Positions 44,842 to 54,295 are shown, numbered from the stretch's first letter. The stretch: DNA of 64,000 bases from Clostridium sp. (GCA_022773025.1 JALEZF010000007.1:1-64000); one strand, 5' to 3'. The notes: generated from the sequence alone by a model not told the origin. Made by a program: numbers and translations.

Positions 44842-45807
44842 TTGAATCAACTAATTAAAGAAAGAGCTATTGTAGATAGAATAGTGGAAAACGTAAGTAA
44901 GGTTATAATTGGAAAAGAAAGAGAGATTTATAACATTCTAAAGGCTGTCCTAGCAGGAGGACATGTTTTGATAGATGATGTTCCTGGAGTTGGAAAGACA
45001 ACTTTAGTGAAAGCATTGGCCAAATCCTTAGATTTATCTTATAAAAGAATACAATTTACACCGGATTTATTACCTTCAGATATAATAGGAATTTCTGTGT
45101 TTAATCAAAGAGAGATGACCTTTGAATTTAAAAAGGGACCGGTTTTTTCAAATATAGTATTAGCAGATGAAATAAACAGGACATCACCCAAGACGCAGGC
45201 AGCCTTATTAGAAGTCATGGAAGAAAATCAGATTTCTGATGGAAATGATACCTATAAGCTTAAATCGCCATTTATAGTTTTAGCAACAGAAAATCCAATA
45301 GAATACCAAGGAACTTTTCCTCTTCCAGAAGCTCAGCTTGATAGATTTATGATAAAAGTAAAGATTGGGTATCCATCAAAAGAAGCAGAGGAAATAATAT
45401 TAAGTGTATATAGAGAGCATATGCCTCTAGAGGATATAAATGCCGTTGCCTCCATAGATGAGATTTTAATGCTTCAAAGTGAAGTAAAGAAAGTAAAGAT
45501 ATCAGAAGATATAACGAAATTTATAGTTGAAATAGCCAATAGTACAAGAAATTCAAAATATATAGCTTTAGGGGTCAGCACTAGAGGGGTATTAGCGCTT
45601 CAGAGAATATGCCAAGCAACAGCACTTATAAGAGGAAGAAATTATGTAGTGCCAGATGATGTGAAAGAAAATCTAATTATGGTTTTGAGTCATAGAATAC
45701 TTCTAAGCCCTCTAGGAGTATCGAATAAATACAGTAGAGAAAGTATAATTGAAGCCATATCACAAAGAATAGATCCTCCAAGGGTAAAGTTTAATGATTG
45801 GAATTAA
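44842..45807 (+). CDS. MoxR-family AAA+ ATPase of the DUF58-transglutaminase cluster
   Basis: 321 residues with Walker A (DDVPGVGKTTLVKAL), Walker B (IVLADEINRTSPKTQAALLEVME) and a sensor-1 segment (LATENPIEYQGTFPLPEAQLDRF), all classical for the MRP/MoxR proper branch. The TTG start at 44842 follows AAGGGGGGC. The preceding in-frame ATG at 44767 gives a leader unlike the family. It overlaps the DUF58 gene by 14 bases. The three-gene order MoxR-DUF58-transglutaminase is widespread, and the client is not known. Confidence 0.93.
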   Translation: MNQLIKERAIVDRIVENVSKVIIGKEREIYNILKAVLAGGHVLIDDVPGVGKTTLVKALAKSLDLSYKRIQFTPDLLPSDIIGISVFNQREMTFEFKKGPVFSNIVLADEINRTSPKTQAALLEVMEENQISDGNDTYKLKSPFIVLATENPIEYQGTFPLPEAQLDRFMIKVKIGYPSKEAEEIILSVYREHMPLEDINAVASIDEILMLQSEVKKVKISEDITKFIVEIANSTRNSKYIALGVSTRGVLALQRICQATALIRGRNYVVPDDVKENLIMVLSHRILLSPLGVSNKYSRESIIEAISQRIDPPRVKFNDWN

Positions 45808-46954
45808 AGTTAATTTAAGAATGCTATTTTTATTAATAACCTCTTTTATATTTTATTATTTGCAGGGAGGGTACATCGCAGCTGGATTTTTCTTTAGTAT
45901 ACTTTCACTTTTTATATTGGCGGCTTTTGTAGATGGAATGAATTATTTCACTATAAAATTTACAGTGTATTTAGATGAAAGCATATATTTTAGCGGAGAT
46001 GAGGTAGAAGTAATGCTAAATATACAAAATAAAAGCTTCTTCTCCATTCCATATATGATTATAAAAAGGCATGCTTTAGAAGAGTCTTATGATAAATATG
46101 AAGGAGAAGCTTTAAGCTTAGGTATAAACGGAGAGGAGCTTTTAGGATATAAGATTAAATTTTATCATAGAGGGGTTTATGATTTAGAGGATTTTGAAAT
46201 ATCCATAAGTGACTACTTTAATATATTTACTATAAGAAAAAATAAAAGAAGTCATAAGAAAGTTACAGTTTATCCAAAGCTTTATAATATAGCAAAAGAA
46301 GAGTACTTAGGTGGAATTAACCTATTAGAAACTCAAAGTAGCAGTGACACATCTATAGAGGACATGCATGATGTAAAGGAAATGAGAAAGTACGTATATG
46401 GTGATAATGTAAAGAGGATAAATTGGAAGCTTAGCGCTAAGACAGGAGAGCTTATAGTTAAAAGCTATAATTATAAATCAGGCAAGGAATGTCTCGTATT
46501 TCTTGATATGAATAAAGAAAATTATGTCCTAGATTCTAAGGGGATCATGGAGGAACGTCTTGTGGATTTTACGGAGTCTATAATAAAGGGGTTCAATGCA
46601 TCAATTGATTCCTATAAGGTTTATATAAATAATTCTCCTTCATGGGAAATGGAAATAAACTCAAATAGAGATATTGAAAGAGTAAATGAGTATTTTCTTC
46701 AAAATAAAAGCTGTGGTGACTGCACTATGGCTGAGTATATGAGAAGTATCGTTGATGAAAGATTTTCAGGAAGGCAGTTTATAATTATTATTGGAAAAGT
46801 TACAAAAGAATTTATAGACTCATTGATTATAATAAAAGGAGTTTCTAAGTATCTATGTGTCTTTTATTTAGTGGCAGAGGAAGACCTTAAGAAGAAACTA
46901 AAAGAAGAACACATTGAAGCTTTCAATATAAATTTAGTAATGAAAGAAAAATAA
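45794..46954 (+). CDS. DUF58 membrane protein
   Basis: 386 residues. Two membrane helices at the N-terminus (NLRMLFLLITSFIFYYL and GYIAAGFFFSILSLFILAAFV) are followed by beta-rich and DUF58 segments. The DUF58 signature is seen as VKEMRKYVYGDNVKRINWKLSAKTGELIVKSY, near residue 195. It is normally encoded between a MoxR ATPase and a transglutaminase-like protein, as here. The function is unknown. The start overlaps the ATPase gene, suggesting translational coupling. Confidence 0.9.
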   Translation: MIGIKVNLRMLFLLITSFIFYYLQGGYIAAGFFFSILSLFILAAFVDGMNYFTIKFTVYLDESIYFSGDEVEVMLNIQNKSFFSIPYMIIKRHALEESYDKYEGEALSLGINGEELLGYKIKFYHRGVYDLEDFEISISDYFNIFTIRKNKRSHKKVTVYPKLYNIAKEEYLGGINLLETQSSSDTSIEDMHDVKEMRKYVYGDNVKRINWKLSAKTGELIVKSYNYKSGKECLVFLDMNKENYVLDSKGIMEERLVDFTESIIKGFNASIDSYKVYINNSPSWEMEINSNRDIERVNEYFLQNKSCGDCTMAEYMRSIVDERFSGRQFIIIIGKVTKEFIDSLIIIKGVSKYLCVFYLVAEEDLKKKLKEEHIEAFNINLVMKEK

Positions 46955-46971
46955 AAGATGGAGGGGGAACT

Positions 46972-49104
46972 GTGAGTTTTTTTAAAAGAAACAAATTCGG
47001 AATAATTCTAACATATTTGAATTCTATTTTTATAATATCTCTTTTTAAGAAATGTTATGATATTCAGAAACTTAGCTATTTATTAGTAACGGGTCTGTTT
47101 ATTATATCCCTCATCATATACTTTGTCTTTTCAGAAATTTTATGGGAGGATAAAAAAAGATTTTATGTCATAGCTACTATTTTATTCCTAGGAATATTTT
47201 TGGTATTTATATTTAGAGAAGATGTTTATAACTTTGTAACTAAGGATATAGTTTATAATATAGTTACCATAAATCAATTGGTAGCAGATAAAAGACCAAC
47301 TTTCTTTAATCAATACAAATATATAATAGCATTTGTATTTCCGCCTATAATAATTTTATTTTTAAGTCTTTCTAAAAATCTAAAGCTAAATTTTATTGTG
47401 TATATAAACCTATTGTTCATGATGTTTTTTTACTATATAGGCTATGATAAACTAATAAGAGGATCTATGATACTTTTTATAGCTGCAAATATAGTTGCAT
47501 TAGGTATCAATGAGCATAATATGTTTTTGAAATATACTCGGGACTCTAATGTGAGAAACAGCATAAAGGATTCTACAATAATTTTTAAAGTCATTTCATT
47601 AGCTATGGTAATAGCAATTATAATCAATATATTGCCCTTAGATAAAGAAGGCAAATACCAAGCTATCATAGAGGACAAAATGTCATCTGTGATGCGCACT
47701 AACGGAATAGGAGCCGTAGATATAGAGGGAAAGTATGATTTGAGTTATTCAGGGTACAATAATTCCTCTAAAATCTTAGGGGGAAGTGTAAATATAGATA
47801 GCAGTAGGGTATTGAAGGTAAAGGGTGATTATAGAGGGTTATATTTAAGAGGAAGCGTAAAGGACTATTATGACGGTAGTTCTTGGAAAAATACATCGAA
47901 AGAATATAGCAGAATAGATATAGAAAAGCCTTACCTTGGGGAAAATACTTCAAAAATATCTATAGAGCAACTATCTATAGAAACCAACACATTATTTACC
48001 CCTCTAAAAACCATAAACGTAGAACTGGAAGGTAGAGGTGTTTATAAAGATAGTATAGACAATAGCTTTTTGTCTAAAACAGACAAAAAAAATGTATATG
48101 AGGTAGAGTATCTAAAAGAAGGGAGTCCTATTATAATAGACAATCCTAGATTAGATAAAGATATAAAAGAAATGTATCTACAGGTGCCTGATATAGTGAC
48201 GGAAAGAACCAAAGAACTCACTAGAAATATAACAAAGGATAAAAACACATCTTATGAAAAAGCTATGGCTATAAAGGATTATTTAGAAAAGAATTGTAGC
48301 TATTCAACCTCTGTTGGAAGTGTTCAGGTCAATGGAGATTTTGTAGATAATTTTTTATTTAACGATAAGAGAGGGTACTGCGTTTATTTTGCTTCTGCAT
48401 TAACTGTCATGAGCAGGATAGCTGGTGTACCAGCAAGATATGTAGAAGGTTTCAAAATAGGAGAAAAAACAAGGGCTAATGAAGAACTTTATGTCACTAA
48501 TGAAGATGCCCATGCATGGACAGAAATATGTATAAATGAAACAAAAGATAGATGGATTTCTATTGATGCTTCTGCAACAATAACTGAACAAACACAAGGC
48601 ACCCTTCATAATGAATCGGAAAATACAGGGGACAATCAAATTAATCCTGAAAATATAAAAGACCAGGTAGAAGAAGAAACATCAAATGAAGAGTTAAATG
48701 TAGAAAAAGAAGACAGAAAAGATTTAAAAAGTTTTGTATATATATCGCTAATATCAGGACTTATAACTTATATAATATTTAGGTTTCTGAAAGCTAAGTC
48801 TGTAAAGAAAGGGTTCAGAGGTTATGTGGAGCCTTCGGATCTATATCAGTATTCTTTAAGAATACTTAGATTAACAGGGATAGAGAAGAAAAAATATATG
48901 ACAGATTTAGAATTTGCATATAGTATCAAAGATAAAAAAATAAGGGAAACTATTATAAACTTAGTTCAATATTCCTATGGAGAATATTACGGAGGAGAAA
49001 AATCTTTTATAAAGGGAGAAAAAACCATAGAAGTTTTAGATGAGTATTTAAAAAAACATCTAAGCAAAACAAAGTATTATAGTAACAAATATTTTGGAAA
49101 ATAA
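46972..49104 (+). CDS. Transglutaminase-like membrane protein (TgpA-type)
   Basis: 710 residues. The N-terminal 240 residues carry about six membrane helices. A papain-like transglutaminase core follows, with catalytic Cys470 (KRGYCVYFASALTVMSR), His514 (DAHAWTEI) and Asp532 (WISIDAS). One further membrane helix (FVYISLISGLITYIIF) precedes a C-terminal cytoplasmic helical DUF4129-like domain. The start is GTG at 46972 with GGAGGGGG upstream. It ends the MoxR-DUF58-TGase operon. By analogy with TgpA it may act on surface proteins or peptides. Confidence 0.9.
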   Translation: MSFFKRNKFGIILTYLNSIFIISLFKKCYDIQKLSYLLVTGLFIISLIIYFVFSEILWEDKKRFYVIATILFLGIFLVFIFREDVYNFVTKDIVYNIVTINQLVADKRPTFFNQYKYIIAFVFPPIIILFLSLSKNLKLNFIVYINLLFMMFFYYIGYDKLIRGSMILFIAANIVALGINEHNMFLKYTRDSNVRNSIKDSTIIFKVISLAMVIAIIINILPLDKEGKYQAIIEDKMSSVMRTNGIGAVDIEGKYDLSYSGYNNSSKILGGSVNIDSSRVLKVKGDYRGLYLRGSVKDYYDGSSWKNTSKEYSRIDIEKPYLGENTSKISIEQLSIETNTLFTPLKTINVELEGRGVYKDSIDNSFLSKTDKKNVYEVEYLKEGSPIIIDNPRLDKDIKEMYLQVPDIVTERTKELTRNITKDKNTSYEKAMAIKDYLEKNCSYSTSVGSVQVNGDFVDNFLFNDKRGYCVYFASALTVMSRIAGVPARYVEGFKIGEKTRANEELYVTNEDAHAWTEICINETKDRWISIDASATITEQTQGTLHNESENTGDNQINPENIKDQVEEETSNEELNVEKEDRKDLKSFVYISLISGLITYIIFRFLKAKSVKKGFRGYVEPSDLYQYSLRILRLTGIEKKKYMTDLEFAYSIKDKKIRETIINLVQYSYGEYYGGEKSFIKGEKTIEVLDEYLKKHLSKTKYYSNKYFGK

Positions 49105-49289
49105 CTGAAATTAGGTGAGTCAGGCTGAATGTAGATTATACTATTTATGCCTAATTTCTAATTTATTAAAAATATGATTGAATTGTATATTATTTATGAA
49201 CTTTACTTCAAAACTTTACTACTCACAGGATTTAGAGTAATATATTTTATGTATCTATATGTCATTTTAAGATACATGGAGGGACTCAT

Positions 49290-49757
49290 ATGAATTTAAA
49301 TATAGTTTTATATCAACCAGAAATACCACAAAATACAGGAAATATAGCAAGGACATGTGTCCTTACAAACTCAAAGCTTCATCTTATTAAGCCTCTTGGC
49401 TTTAGTTTAGATGAAAAACATTTAAAAAGAGCAGGACTAGATTATTGGAAATACCTGGATTTAGAGATTCATGAAAGTTATGAAGCTTTTAGAGAAAAAT
49501 ATAAAGAAGGAAACTTTTATCTATCAACTACAAAAAGAAGCAGGATATATACAGATATAGAGTTTAAAAAGGGAGATTTCATTATATTTGGAAGAGAGTC
49601 AAGCGGAGTACCAGAGTATATAAGAGAAGATATTGAAAATGGATGCATCAGAGTACCAATGATAGAATCAAGTACAAGATCTTTGAATTTATCTAATACT
49701 GTAGCATTAGTAGCATATGAAGCTTTAAGACAGCTAGATTTTCCAAATATGAAATAG
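49290..49757 (+). CDS. trmL: tRNA (cytidine(34)-2'-O)-methyltransferase
   Basis: 155-residue SPOUT methyltransferase. The N-terminus is YQPEIPQNTGNIARTC, with PLGFSLDEKHLKRAGLDYW. The knotted C-terminus reads IIFGRESSGVPEYI, RVPMIESSTRSLNLSNTVALVAYEAL. It methylates the ribose of the wobble base in tRNA-Leu. The start follows TGGAGGG. Confidence 0.93.
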   Translation: MNLNIVLYQPEIPQNTGNIARTCVLTNSKLHLIKPLGFSLDEKHLKRAGLDYWKYLDLEIHESYEAFREKYKEGNFYLSTTKRSRIYTDIEFKKGDFIIFGRESSGVPEYIREDIENGCIRVPMIESSTRSLNLSNTVALVAYEALRQLDFPNMK

Positions 49758-49779
49758 AGATGGAGAGGAATTTATATTG

Positions 49780-50616
49780 ATGGAAAAAATAAAAATTATA
49801 ACAGATAGTACATCAGATTTAAGTAAAGACATCGTTGAAAAATACAATATAGAAGTGCTACCCCTTATAGTTAATTTTGGAGAAGAGAGTTATTATGATG
49901 GAGTCGACATGACTTTTGATAAATTAATAGCTAAAATAAAAGAAGGAGCGGAATTTCCAACAACATCTCAAATAAATCCTCAAAGATTTTATGATTGCTT
50001 CAAGAAATATATAGAAGAAGATTATAAAATAATATATATAAGCATAGGTTCAAAGTTTAGCGGTACATATCAATCAGCGTGTATAGCAAGAGATATGCTT
50101 AACTCAGAGGATATAGTTATAATAGATTCTGAGAATGTAACATCGGGTCTTGGAATTCTTGTTATTTATGCAGGGCAATTAATGGACCAAGGAAAGAACT
50201 TAAGAGAGATAGAAAAGGAAATTTTAGAATGTGTTCCAAAGGTAGACAATATGCTTGCATTTAACTCTTTAGAGCATTTAATAAAAGGTGGGAGATTATC
50301 TAAGACAGCAGGTTTTATAGGTAACGTTCTAAATATCAAACCAATGCTTGCTATAAGAGATGGTGAGATAGGAGTCATAGATAAGGTTAGAGGAACGAAA
50401 AAGGCTCTTAAAGCTGTAACTGACTATTTAGATGACAAAAAAATCAAACCAGGAACTCCTGTGATACTTTTAGAAGCTCCAGGTGGTGATATGAAGAATG
50501 TGGTCCGTGAAAAGCTAGAAGAGAAAAACCTTGAAATTATAGAGCAAAAGGTTGGATGTGTGGTAGGAACTCATTCTGGTCCAGATGCAGTTGGTGTTTT
50601 GTTTATAAAAGAATAA
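49780..50616 (+). CDS. DegV-family fatty-acid-binding protein
   Basis: 278 residues starting MEKIKIITDSTSDLS, the DegV N-terminal signature, with the lipid-pocket segments PTTSQINPQRF, SIGSKFSGTYQSA and IDSENVTSGLG. The late HSGPDAVGVLF is also characteristic. DegV proteins bind fatty acids and in some Firmicutes feed them to a fatty acid kinase. ATG at 49780 is preferred to the TTG three bases earlier. It follows trmL by 22 bases and ends at the terminator at 50641. Confidence 0.9.
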   Translation: MEKIKIITDSTSDLSKDIVEKYNIEVLPLIVNFGEESYYDGVDMTFDKLIAKIKEGAEFPTTSQINPQRFYDCFKKYIEEDYKIIYISIGSKFSGTYQSACIARDMLNSEDIVIIDSENVTSGLGILVIYAGQLMDQGKNLREIEKEILECVPKVDNMLAFNSLEHLIKGGRLSKTAGFIGNVLNIKPMLAIRDGEIGVIDKVRGTKKALKAVTDYLDDKKIKPGTPVILLEAPGGDMKNVVREKLEEKNLEIIEQKVGCVVGTHSGPDAVGVLFIKE

Positions 50617-50640
50617 GAGAAAAATATTTTATAGAAATTG

Positions 50641-50676
50641 AAAGTCTTCAAATAATATTATTTGGAGACTTTTGTA
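50641..50676 (+). terminator. Terminator after the DegV gene
   Basis: AAAGTCTTCAAAT and ATTTGGAGACTTT form a 13-bp stem with one G-U pair, followed by TTGT. Confidence 0.75.
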
Positions 50677-50871
50677 AAATATATAATAGAAAAAACCTTA
50701 AAATGTAAACATTATCATAATAAGACTTGAAAAGTATGAAAAAATAGTTTTTTATAAATTTTAAGAATAAGACCTATTACAAAAACAAATAGAATTATTC
50801 GAAAATTTTATGGTAAAAGCCGTGAACCTAGTATATAATGAAGATGTAGAAAATAAATAGCTGTGAATGAA

Positions 50872-51035
50872 ATTCTCGGGAGATGATTCTGAAAAAGAAT
50901 AGCCGAAGGAATAAGTAATGTATTCCCATACATTATGAAGCTCTCAGGCAAAAGTATCGAGAATGGACACAACTCTGGAAAGCGACTTTCGCACCGAAGG
51001 AGCAAATCTCTCAGGTAACAAGACAGAGCTAAAGG
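50872..51035 (+). ncRNA. Tandem glycine riboswitch upstream of the glycine reductase operon
   Basis: Two glycine aptamers lie in tandem. In the first, ATTCTCG (50872-50878) and CGAGAAT (50958-50964) close P1 around the conserved GCCGAAGGAATAAGT and GCTCTCAGGCAAAAGTA. The second has CTCTGGAAAG, GCACCGAAGGAGCAAAT and CTCTCAGGTAACAAGAC, with P1 CTCTG/CAGAG (50973-50977 with 51024-51028). P1 of the second aptamer shares bases with the 5' arm of a terminator, so glycine binding should prevent termination and turn the operon on. Confidence 0.95.
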
Positions 51036-51058
51036 GAACTTTGGTTTGCTGTCTTTTT
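51020..51058 (+). terminator. Glycine-riboswitch-controlled terminator
   Basis: AAGACAG (51020-51026) pairs with CTGTCTT (51049-51055), extended inside by CTAAAG/CTTTGG, and the T6 run starts at 51054. Its 5' arm overlaps the 3' strand of aptamer 2 P1. Confidence 0.88.
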
Positions 51059-51116
51059 TGTTTGAAAAAAATGTGAAAAAAGTAATTATAATTACTACGA
51101 AAGGAATCAAAAGCAT

Positions 51117-51494
51117 ATGATAGAACCATGTATAATACTTACTAACAATCCATTAAGCAAAAAGACCTTCGAAGATAAATTTGAGGTTCAGTATAAAGAA
51201 ACAGAAGTTTTAGATATTATGTGCATGGTAAGAAATCGAATACATGAAGGCCATAGACTATTGACACATCCTCTTATGAGCAGTGTAAAACCTAATGAAA
51301 CTCCATATAGGACAATCGTTATTTCTAAGGAAAAAGGAAAATTAGATTTTGACTCTCTTACTATTATAGAGGACTCAATAAACACAACTAAAAAGTTTTT
51401 AAATATGGCTAAAACACCACAATGGACACAATCCATACTAGAAGACTTTGAACTAATAGATATGGATTTAATAAAAAATGCTCTTAATCTTTAA
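51117..51494 (+). CDS. grdX: GrdX family protein
   Basis: 125-residue protein heading the glycine reductase operon, as in other Stickland clostridia. It begins MIEPCIILTNNPLS, and LLTHPLMSSVKPNETPYRTI is typical of GrdX. Its biochemical role is not known. The start follows GAAAGGAATC. It is the first gene after the glycine riboswitch and lies 43 bases before trxB. Confidence 0.9.
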   Translation: MIEPCIILTNNPLSKKTFEDKFEVQYKETEVLDIMCMVRNRIHEGHRLLTHPLMSSVKPNETPYRTIVISKEKGKLDFDSLTIIEDSINTTKKFLNMAKTPQWTQSILEDFELIDMDLIKNALNL

Positions 51495-51537
51495 AGAGCA
51501 TTTATAAAAAAGAATTTACGTAAGTAGGAGGATTAGT

Positions 51538-52461
51538 ATGTCAAAGATTTACGATACCATCATCATTGGTGGAGGACCAGCAGGTTTATCTGCAGCATTA
51601 TATGCAGGAAGATCAAAAATGTCAACACTTGTAATTGAAAGAGGAAAATTTGGCGGACAAGCAGCTACTACTGATGAACTTGAAAATTATCCAGGATCTA
51701 TCTTAGAGTGTACAGGACCTACTCTTATTGAGAGAATGAGAAGCCAAGCAGAAAGCTTTGGAACAGAATTTGTAAAAGACGAAATAGTAGACATAGATTT
51801 AGAAGGAAAGACAAAAACTTTAAAAGGAAGAAAAGAAGAATATCAAGGTAAAACTGTAATAGTAGCTACAGGAGCTCAACCAAGACTTGGTGGCTTTAAA
51901 AATGAAATAGAGCTAAGAGGAAAGGGAGTTTCTTACTGTGCAACTTGTGATGCAGACTTCTTTACAGAGCTTGATGTTGCGGTTATAGGTGGGGGAGACT
52001 CAGCTATAACAGAAGCTATATACTTAACAAAATTTGCTGACAGTGTAACTATAATCCATAGAAGAGATCAATTTAGAGCAGCAAAATCTTTAGTAGAAAA
52101 GGCACAAAATAATCCAAAAATTAAATTCATATTAGACAGCGTAGTTACAGAAGCTAAGGGTGATGAAATTCTAGAAGGATTAGTTGTAAAGAATGTTAAA
52201 ACTGGAGAATTATCTGATGTAAAGGTTGATGGATGCTTCGTATTCGTTGGATTCTTACCAATATCTGAATTATTCAAGGGTAAGCTTAACATGAATGAAA
52301 GAGGAGACGTAATCACTGATGAAGAGATGAATACTGGAATACCAGGAGTATTTGCAGCAGGAGATATCAGACAAAAGTCTCTAAGACAAGTTATTACTGC
52401 AGCAGCAGATGGTGCTATAGCAGCAACAAATGCTGAAAAGTATGTAGAAGAAAATTTCTAA
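51538..52461 (+). CDS. trxB: Thioredoxin reductase of the glycine reductase operon
   Basis: 307-residue flavoprotein. The FAD-binding N-terminal segment is IIGGGPAGLSAALYAGRS, the redox disulfide is CATC (SYCATCDADFF), and the nucleotide-binding domain has GGGDSAITEA and the HRRDQFRA basic motif that favours NADPH. The C-terminal FAD segment is GVFAAGDIRQKSLRQVITAAADGAIAA. It reduces the adjacent thioredoxin, which feeds electrons to GrdA. The ribosome-binding site is AGGAGG. Confidence 0.95.
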   Translation: MSKIYDTIIIGGGPAGLSAALYAGRSKMSTLVIERGKFGGQAATTDELENYPGSILECTGPTLIERMRSQAESFGTEFVKDEIVDIDLEGKTKTLKGRKEEYQGKTVIVATGAQPRLGGFKNEIELRGKGVSYCATCDADFFTELDVAVIGGGDSAITEAIYLTKFADSVTIIHRRDQFRAAKSLVEKAQNNPKIKFILDSVVTEAKGDEILEGLVVKNVKTGELSDVKVDGCFVFVGFLPISELFKGKLNMNERGDVITDEEMNTGIPGVFAAGDIRQKSLRQVITAAADGAIAATNAEKYVEENF

Positions 52462-52538
52462 AATTAAATTTGTATTAAATGGATGGCTGGATTAAAGCCA
52501 GCTATCCTATAATAAATAAAAATATAGGAGTGATCAGA

Positions 52539-52868
52539 ATGATAGAATTAAATAAGGACAACTTTGAGGCAGAAGTGCTACAAAGCGAAAAACCTGTATT
52601 TGTTGATTTCTGGGGAGACAAATGTGAAATTTGTAAGGAATTAATGCCAGGAGTACATGGGTTAGAAGAAAAATATGCTGACAAGATCAAGTTTGCATCT
52701 TTAAATATCGGATCAGCAAGAAGACTTGCTATAGCTCAAAAAGTTTTAGGATTACCAACAATGATAATCTATAACGGTGGAGAAAAAGCTCAAAGCATAA
52801 CTCCAGACAAGATAGCAACTCTTGACGATGTAGAAAACTTTATAAAAACATATTACGAAACATTATAA
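52539..52868 (+). CDS. trxA: Thioredoxin of the glycine reductase operon (atypical CEIC site)
   Basis: 109-residue thioredoxin fold protein. The redox site reads FWGDKCEICKELMPG, with Cys29 and Cys32, instead of the classical WCGPC. The Trp before the first Cys and the Gly-Pro pair are absent, while the cis-Pro loop (LPTMIIYNGG) is kept. It is adapted to the glycine reductase system and transfers electrons from TrxB to GrdA. The ATG at 52539 follows AGGAGTGATC; the 20-residue upstream extension is spurious. Confidence 0.92.
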   Translation: MIELNKDNFEAEVLQSEKPVFVDFWGDKCEICKELMPGVHGLEEKYADKIKFASLNIGSARRLAIAQKVLGLPTMIIYNGGEKAQSITPDKIATLDDVENFIKTYYETL

Positions 52869-52961
52869 TTATTAAGAAGGTTATAACTAGAATTGTCTCA
52901 ATATGGAGATAATTCTAGTTAATAATAAAAGAACTTTCAAATTATTTGGGAGGTGAAGGCT

Positions 52962-54248
52962 TTGCGTCTAGAATTAGGCAATATATTTATTAAAGACATG
53001 CAATTTGGAAATGACACAAAGGTAGAAAATGGAACTCTTTACATCAATAAAGAGGAATTATTACAAGCTGTTTCTGGTGATGAAAGAATAAAGTCTATCG
53101 ACTTTGATATCGTAAGACCAGGAGAGGAAGTAAGAATTATACCAGTAAAAGACGTAGTAGAACCTAGAGTAAAGGTTGAAGGAAAGGGTGGAATATTCCC
53201 TGGCTTCATCAGCAAGGTTGATACTGTTGGATCAGGAAGAACTCACGTTTTAAAGGGAGCAGCAGTAGTTACTACAGGTAAGGTTGTTGGTTTCCAAGAA
53301 GGAATTATCGACATGTGTGGAGAGGGAGCAAAATATACCCCATTCTCAAAGACTAACAATTTAGTAGCAGTAGTTGAGCCAAAAGATGGCGTTCATCAAC
53401 ATGAGCATGAAGAAGCTTTAAGAATGATAGGTTTTAAAGCTGCAACATACTTAGGCGAAGCAGGAAGAAATGTTGAACCAGATGAAATAAAGACTTATGA
53501 AACTTTACCAATACTTGAGCAAGTTAAACAGTATCCAGAACTTCCAAAGGTAGTTTATGTGTACATGCTTCAAACTCAAGGATTATTACATGACACATAT
53601 GTATATGGAGTAGATGCTAAGAAGATAATACCTACTTTCATTTATCCAACAGAAGTGTTTGATGGAGCAATAGTTTCAGGAAACTGTGTATCCGCATGTG
53701 ATAAGAACCCAAGTTATGTTCATATGAATCAACCAGTAATAACTGATTTATATGACAGACATGGAAAAGACTTTAACTTCTTAGGCTGCATAATAACAAA
53801 CGAAAATGTTTACCTTGCAGACAAGGAAAGAAGTTCAAATATGACTGCTAAACTAGTTGAATACCTAGGAGCAGATGCAGTTATAATTTCCGAAGAAGGA
53901 TTCGGAAATCCAGATGCAGACTTAGTTATGAACTGCAACAAGATAACTGACAAGGGAATCAAGACAGTTCTTATAACTGATGAATATGCAGGACAAGATG
54001 GATGCTCACAATCATTAGCAGACTCAACTCCAAAGGCTGATGCTGTTGTAACAGGTGGAAATGCTAATGAAGTTATAACATTACCTCCAATGAAGAAGGT
54101 AATAGGACATCCAGAAGCAGCTAATATAATAGCTGGAGGATACGTTGGAAGTTTAAGAGAAGACGGATCTATAAATGCAGAAATTCAAGTTATAACAGGT
54201 GCAACTTCAGAAGTTGGATTTAACTACTTATCTGCAAAGGGACTTTAA
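52962..54248 (+). CDS. grdE: Glycine reductase protein B, pyruvoyl-type subunit (GrdE proprotein)
   Basis: 428-residue proprotein of protein B. The sequence SGNCVSACDKNPSYVH holds Cys242, the known position of cleavage that yields a carbonyl (pyruvoyl-type) group on the new N-terminus, which forms a Schiff base with glycine. The TTG start at 52962 follows GGGAGGTGAAGG and gives MRLELGNIFIKDMQFG, the family N-terminus; an ATG-like start 9 bases upstream does not. It lies between trxA and grdA. The reaction is reductive deamination of glycine to acetyl phosphate with GrdA, GrdB, GrdC and GrdD. Confidence 0.95.
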   Translation: MRLELGNIFIKDMQFGNDTKVENGTLYINKEELLQAVSGDERIKSIDFDIVRPGEEVRIIPVKDVVEPRVKVEGKGGIFPGFISKVDTVGSGRTHVLKGAAVVTTGKVVGFQEGIIDMCGEGAKYTPFSKTNNLVAVVEPKDGVHQHEHEEALRMIGFKAATYLGEAGRNVEPDEIKTYETLPILEQVKQYPELPKVVYVYMLQTQGLLHDTYVYGVDAKKIIPTFIYPTEVFDGAIVSGNCVSACDKNPSYVHMNQPVITDLYDRHGKDFNFLGCIITNENVYLADKERSSNMTAKLVEYLGADAVIISEEGFGNPDADLVMNCNKITDKGIKTVLITDEYAGQDGCSQSLADSTPKADAVVTGGNANEVITLPPMKKVIGHPEAANIIAGGYVGSLREDGSINAEIQVITGATSEVGFNYLSAKGL

Positions 54249-54295
54249 GATTTAATATTAAAATTAGTAATGATATATAGAAGGAGATGAAGAAA

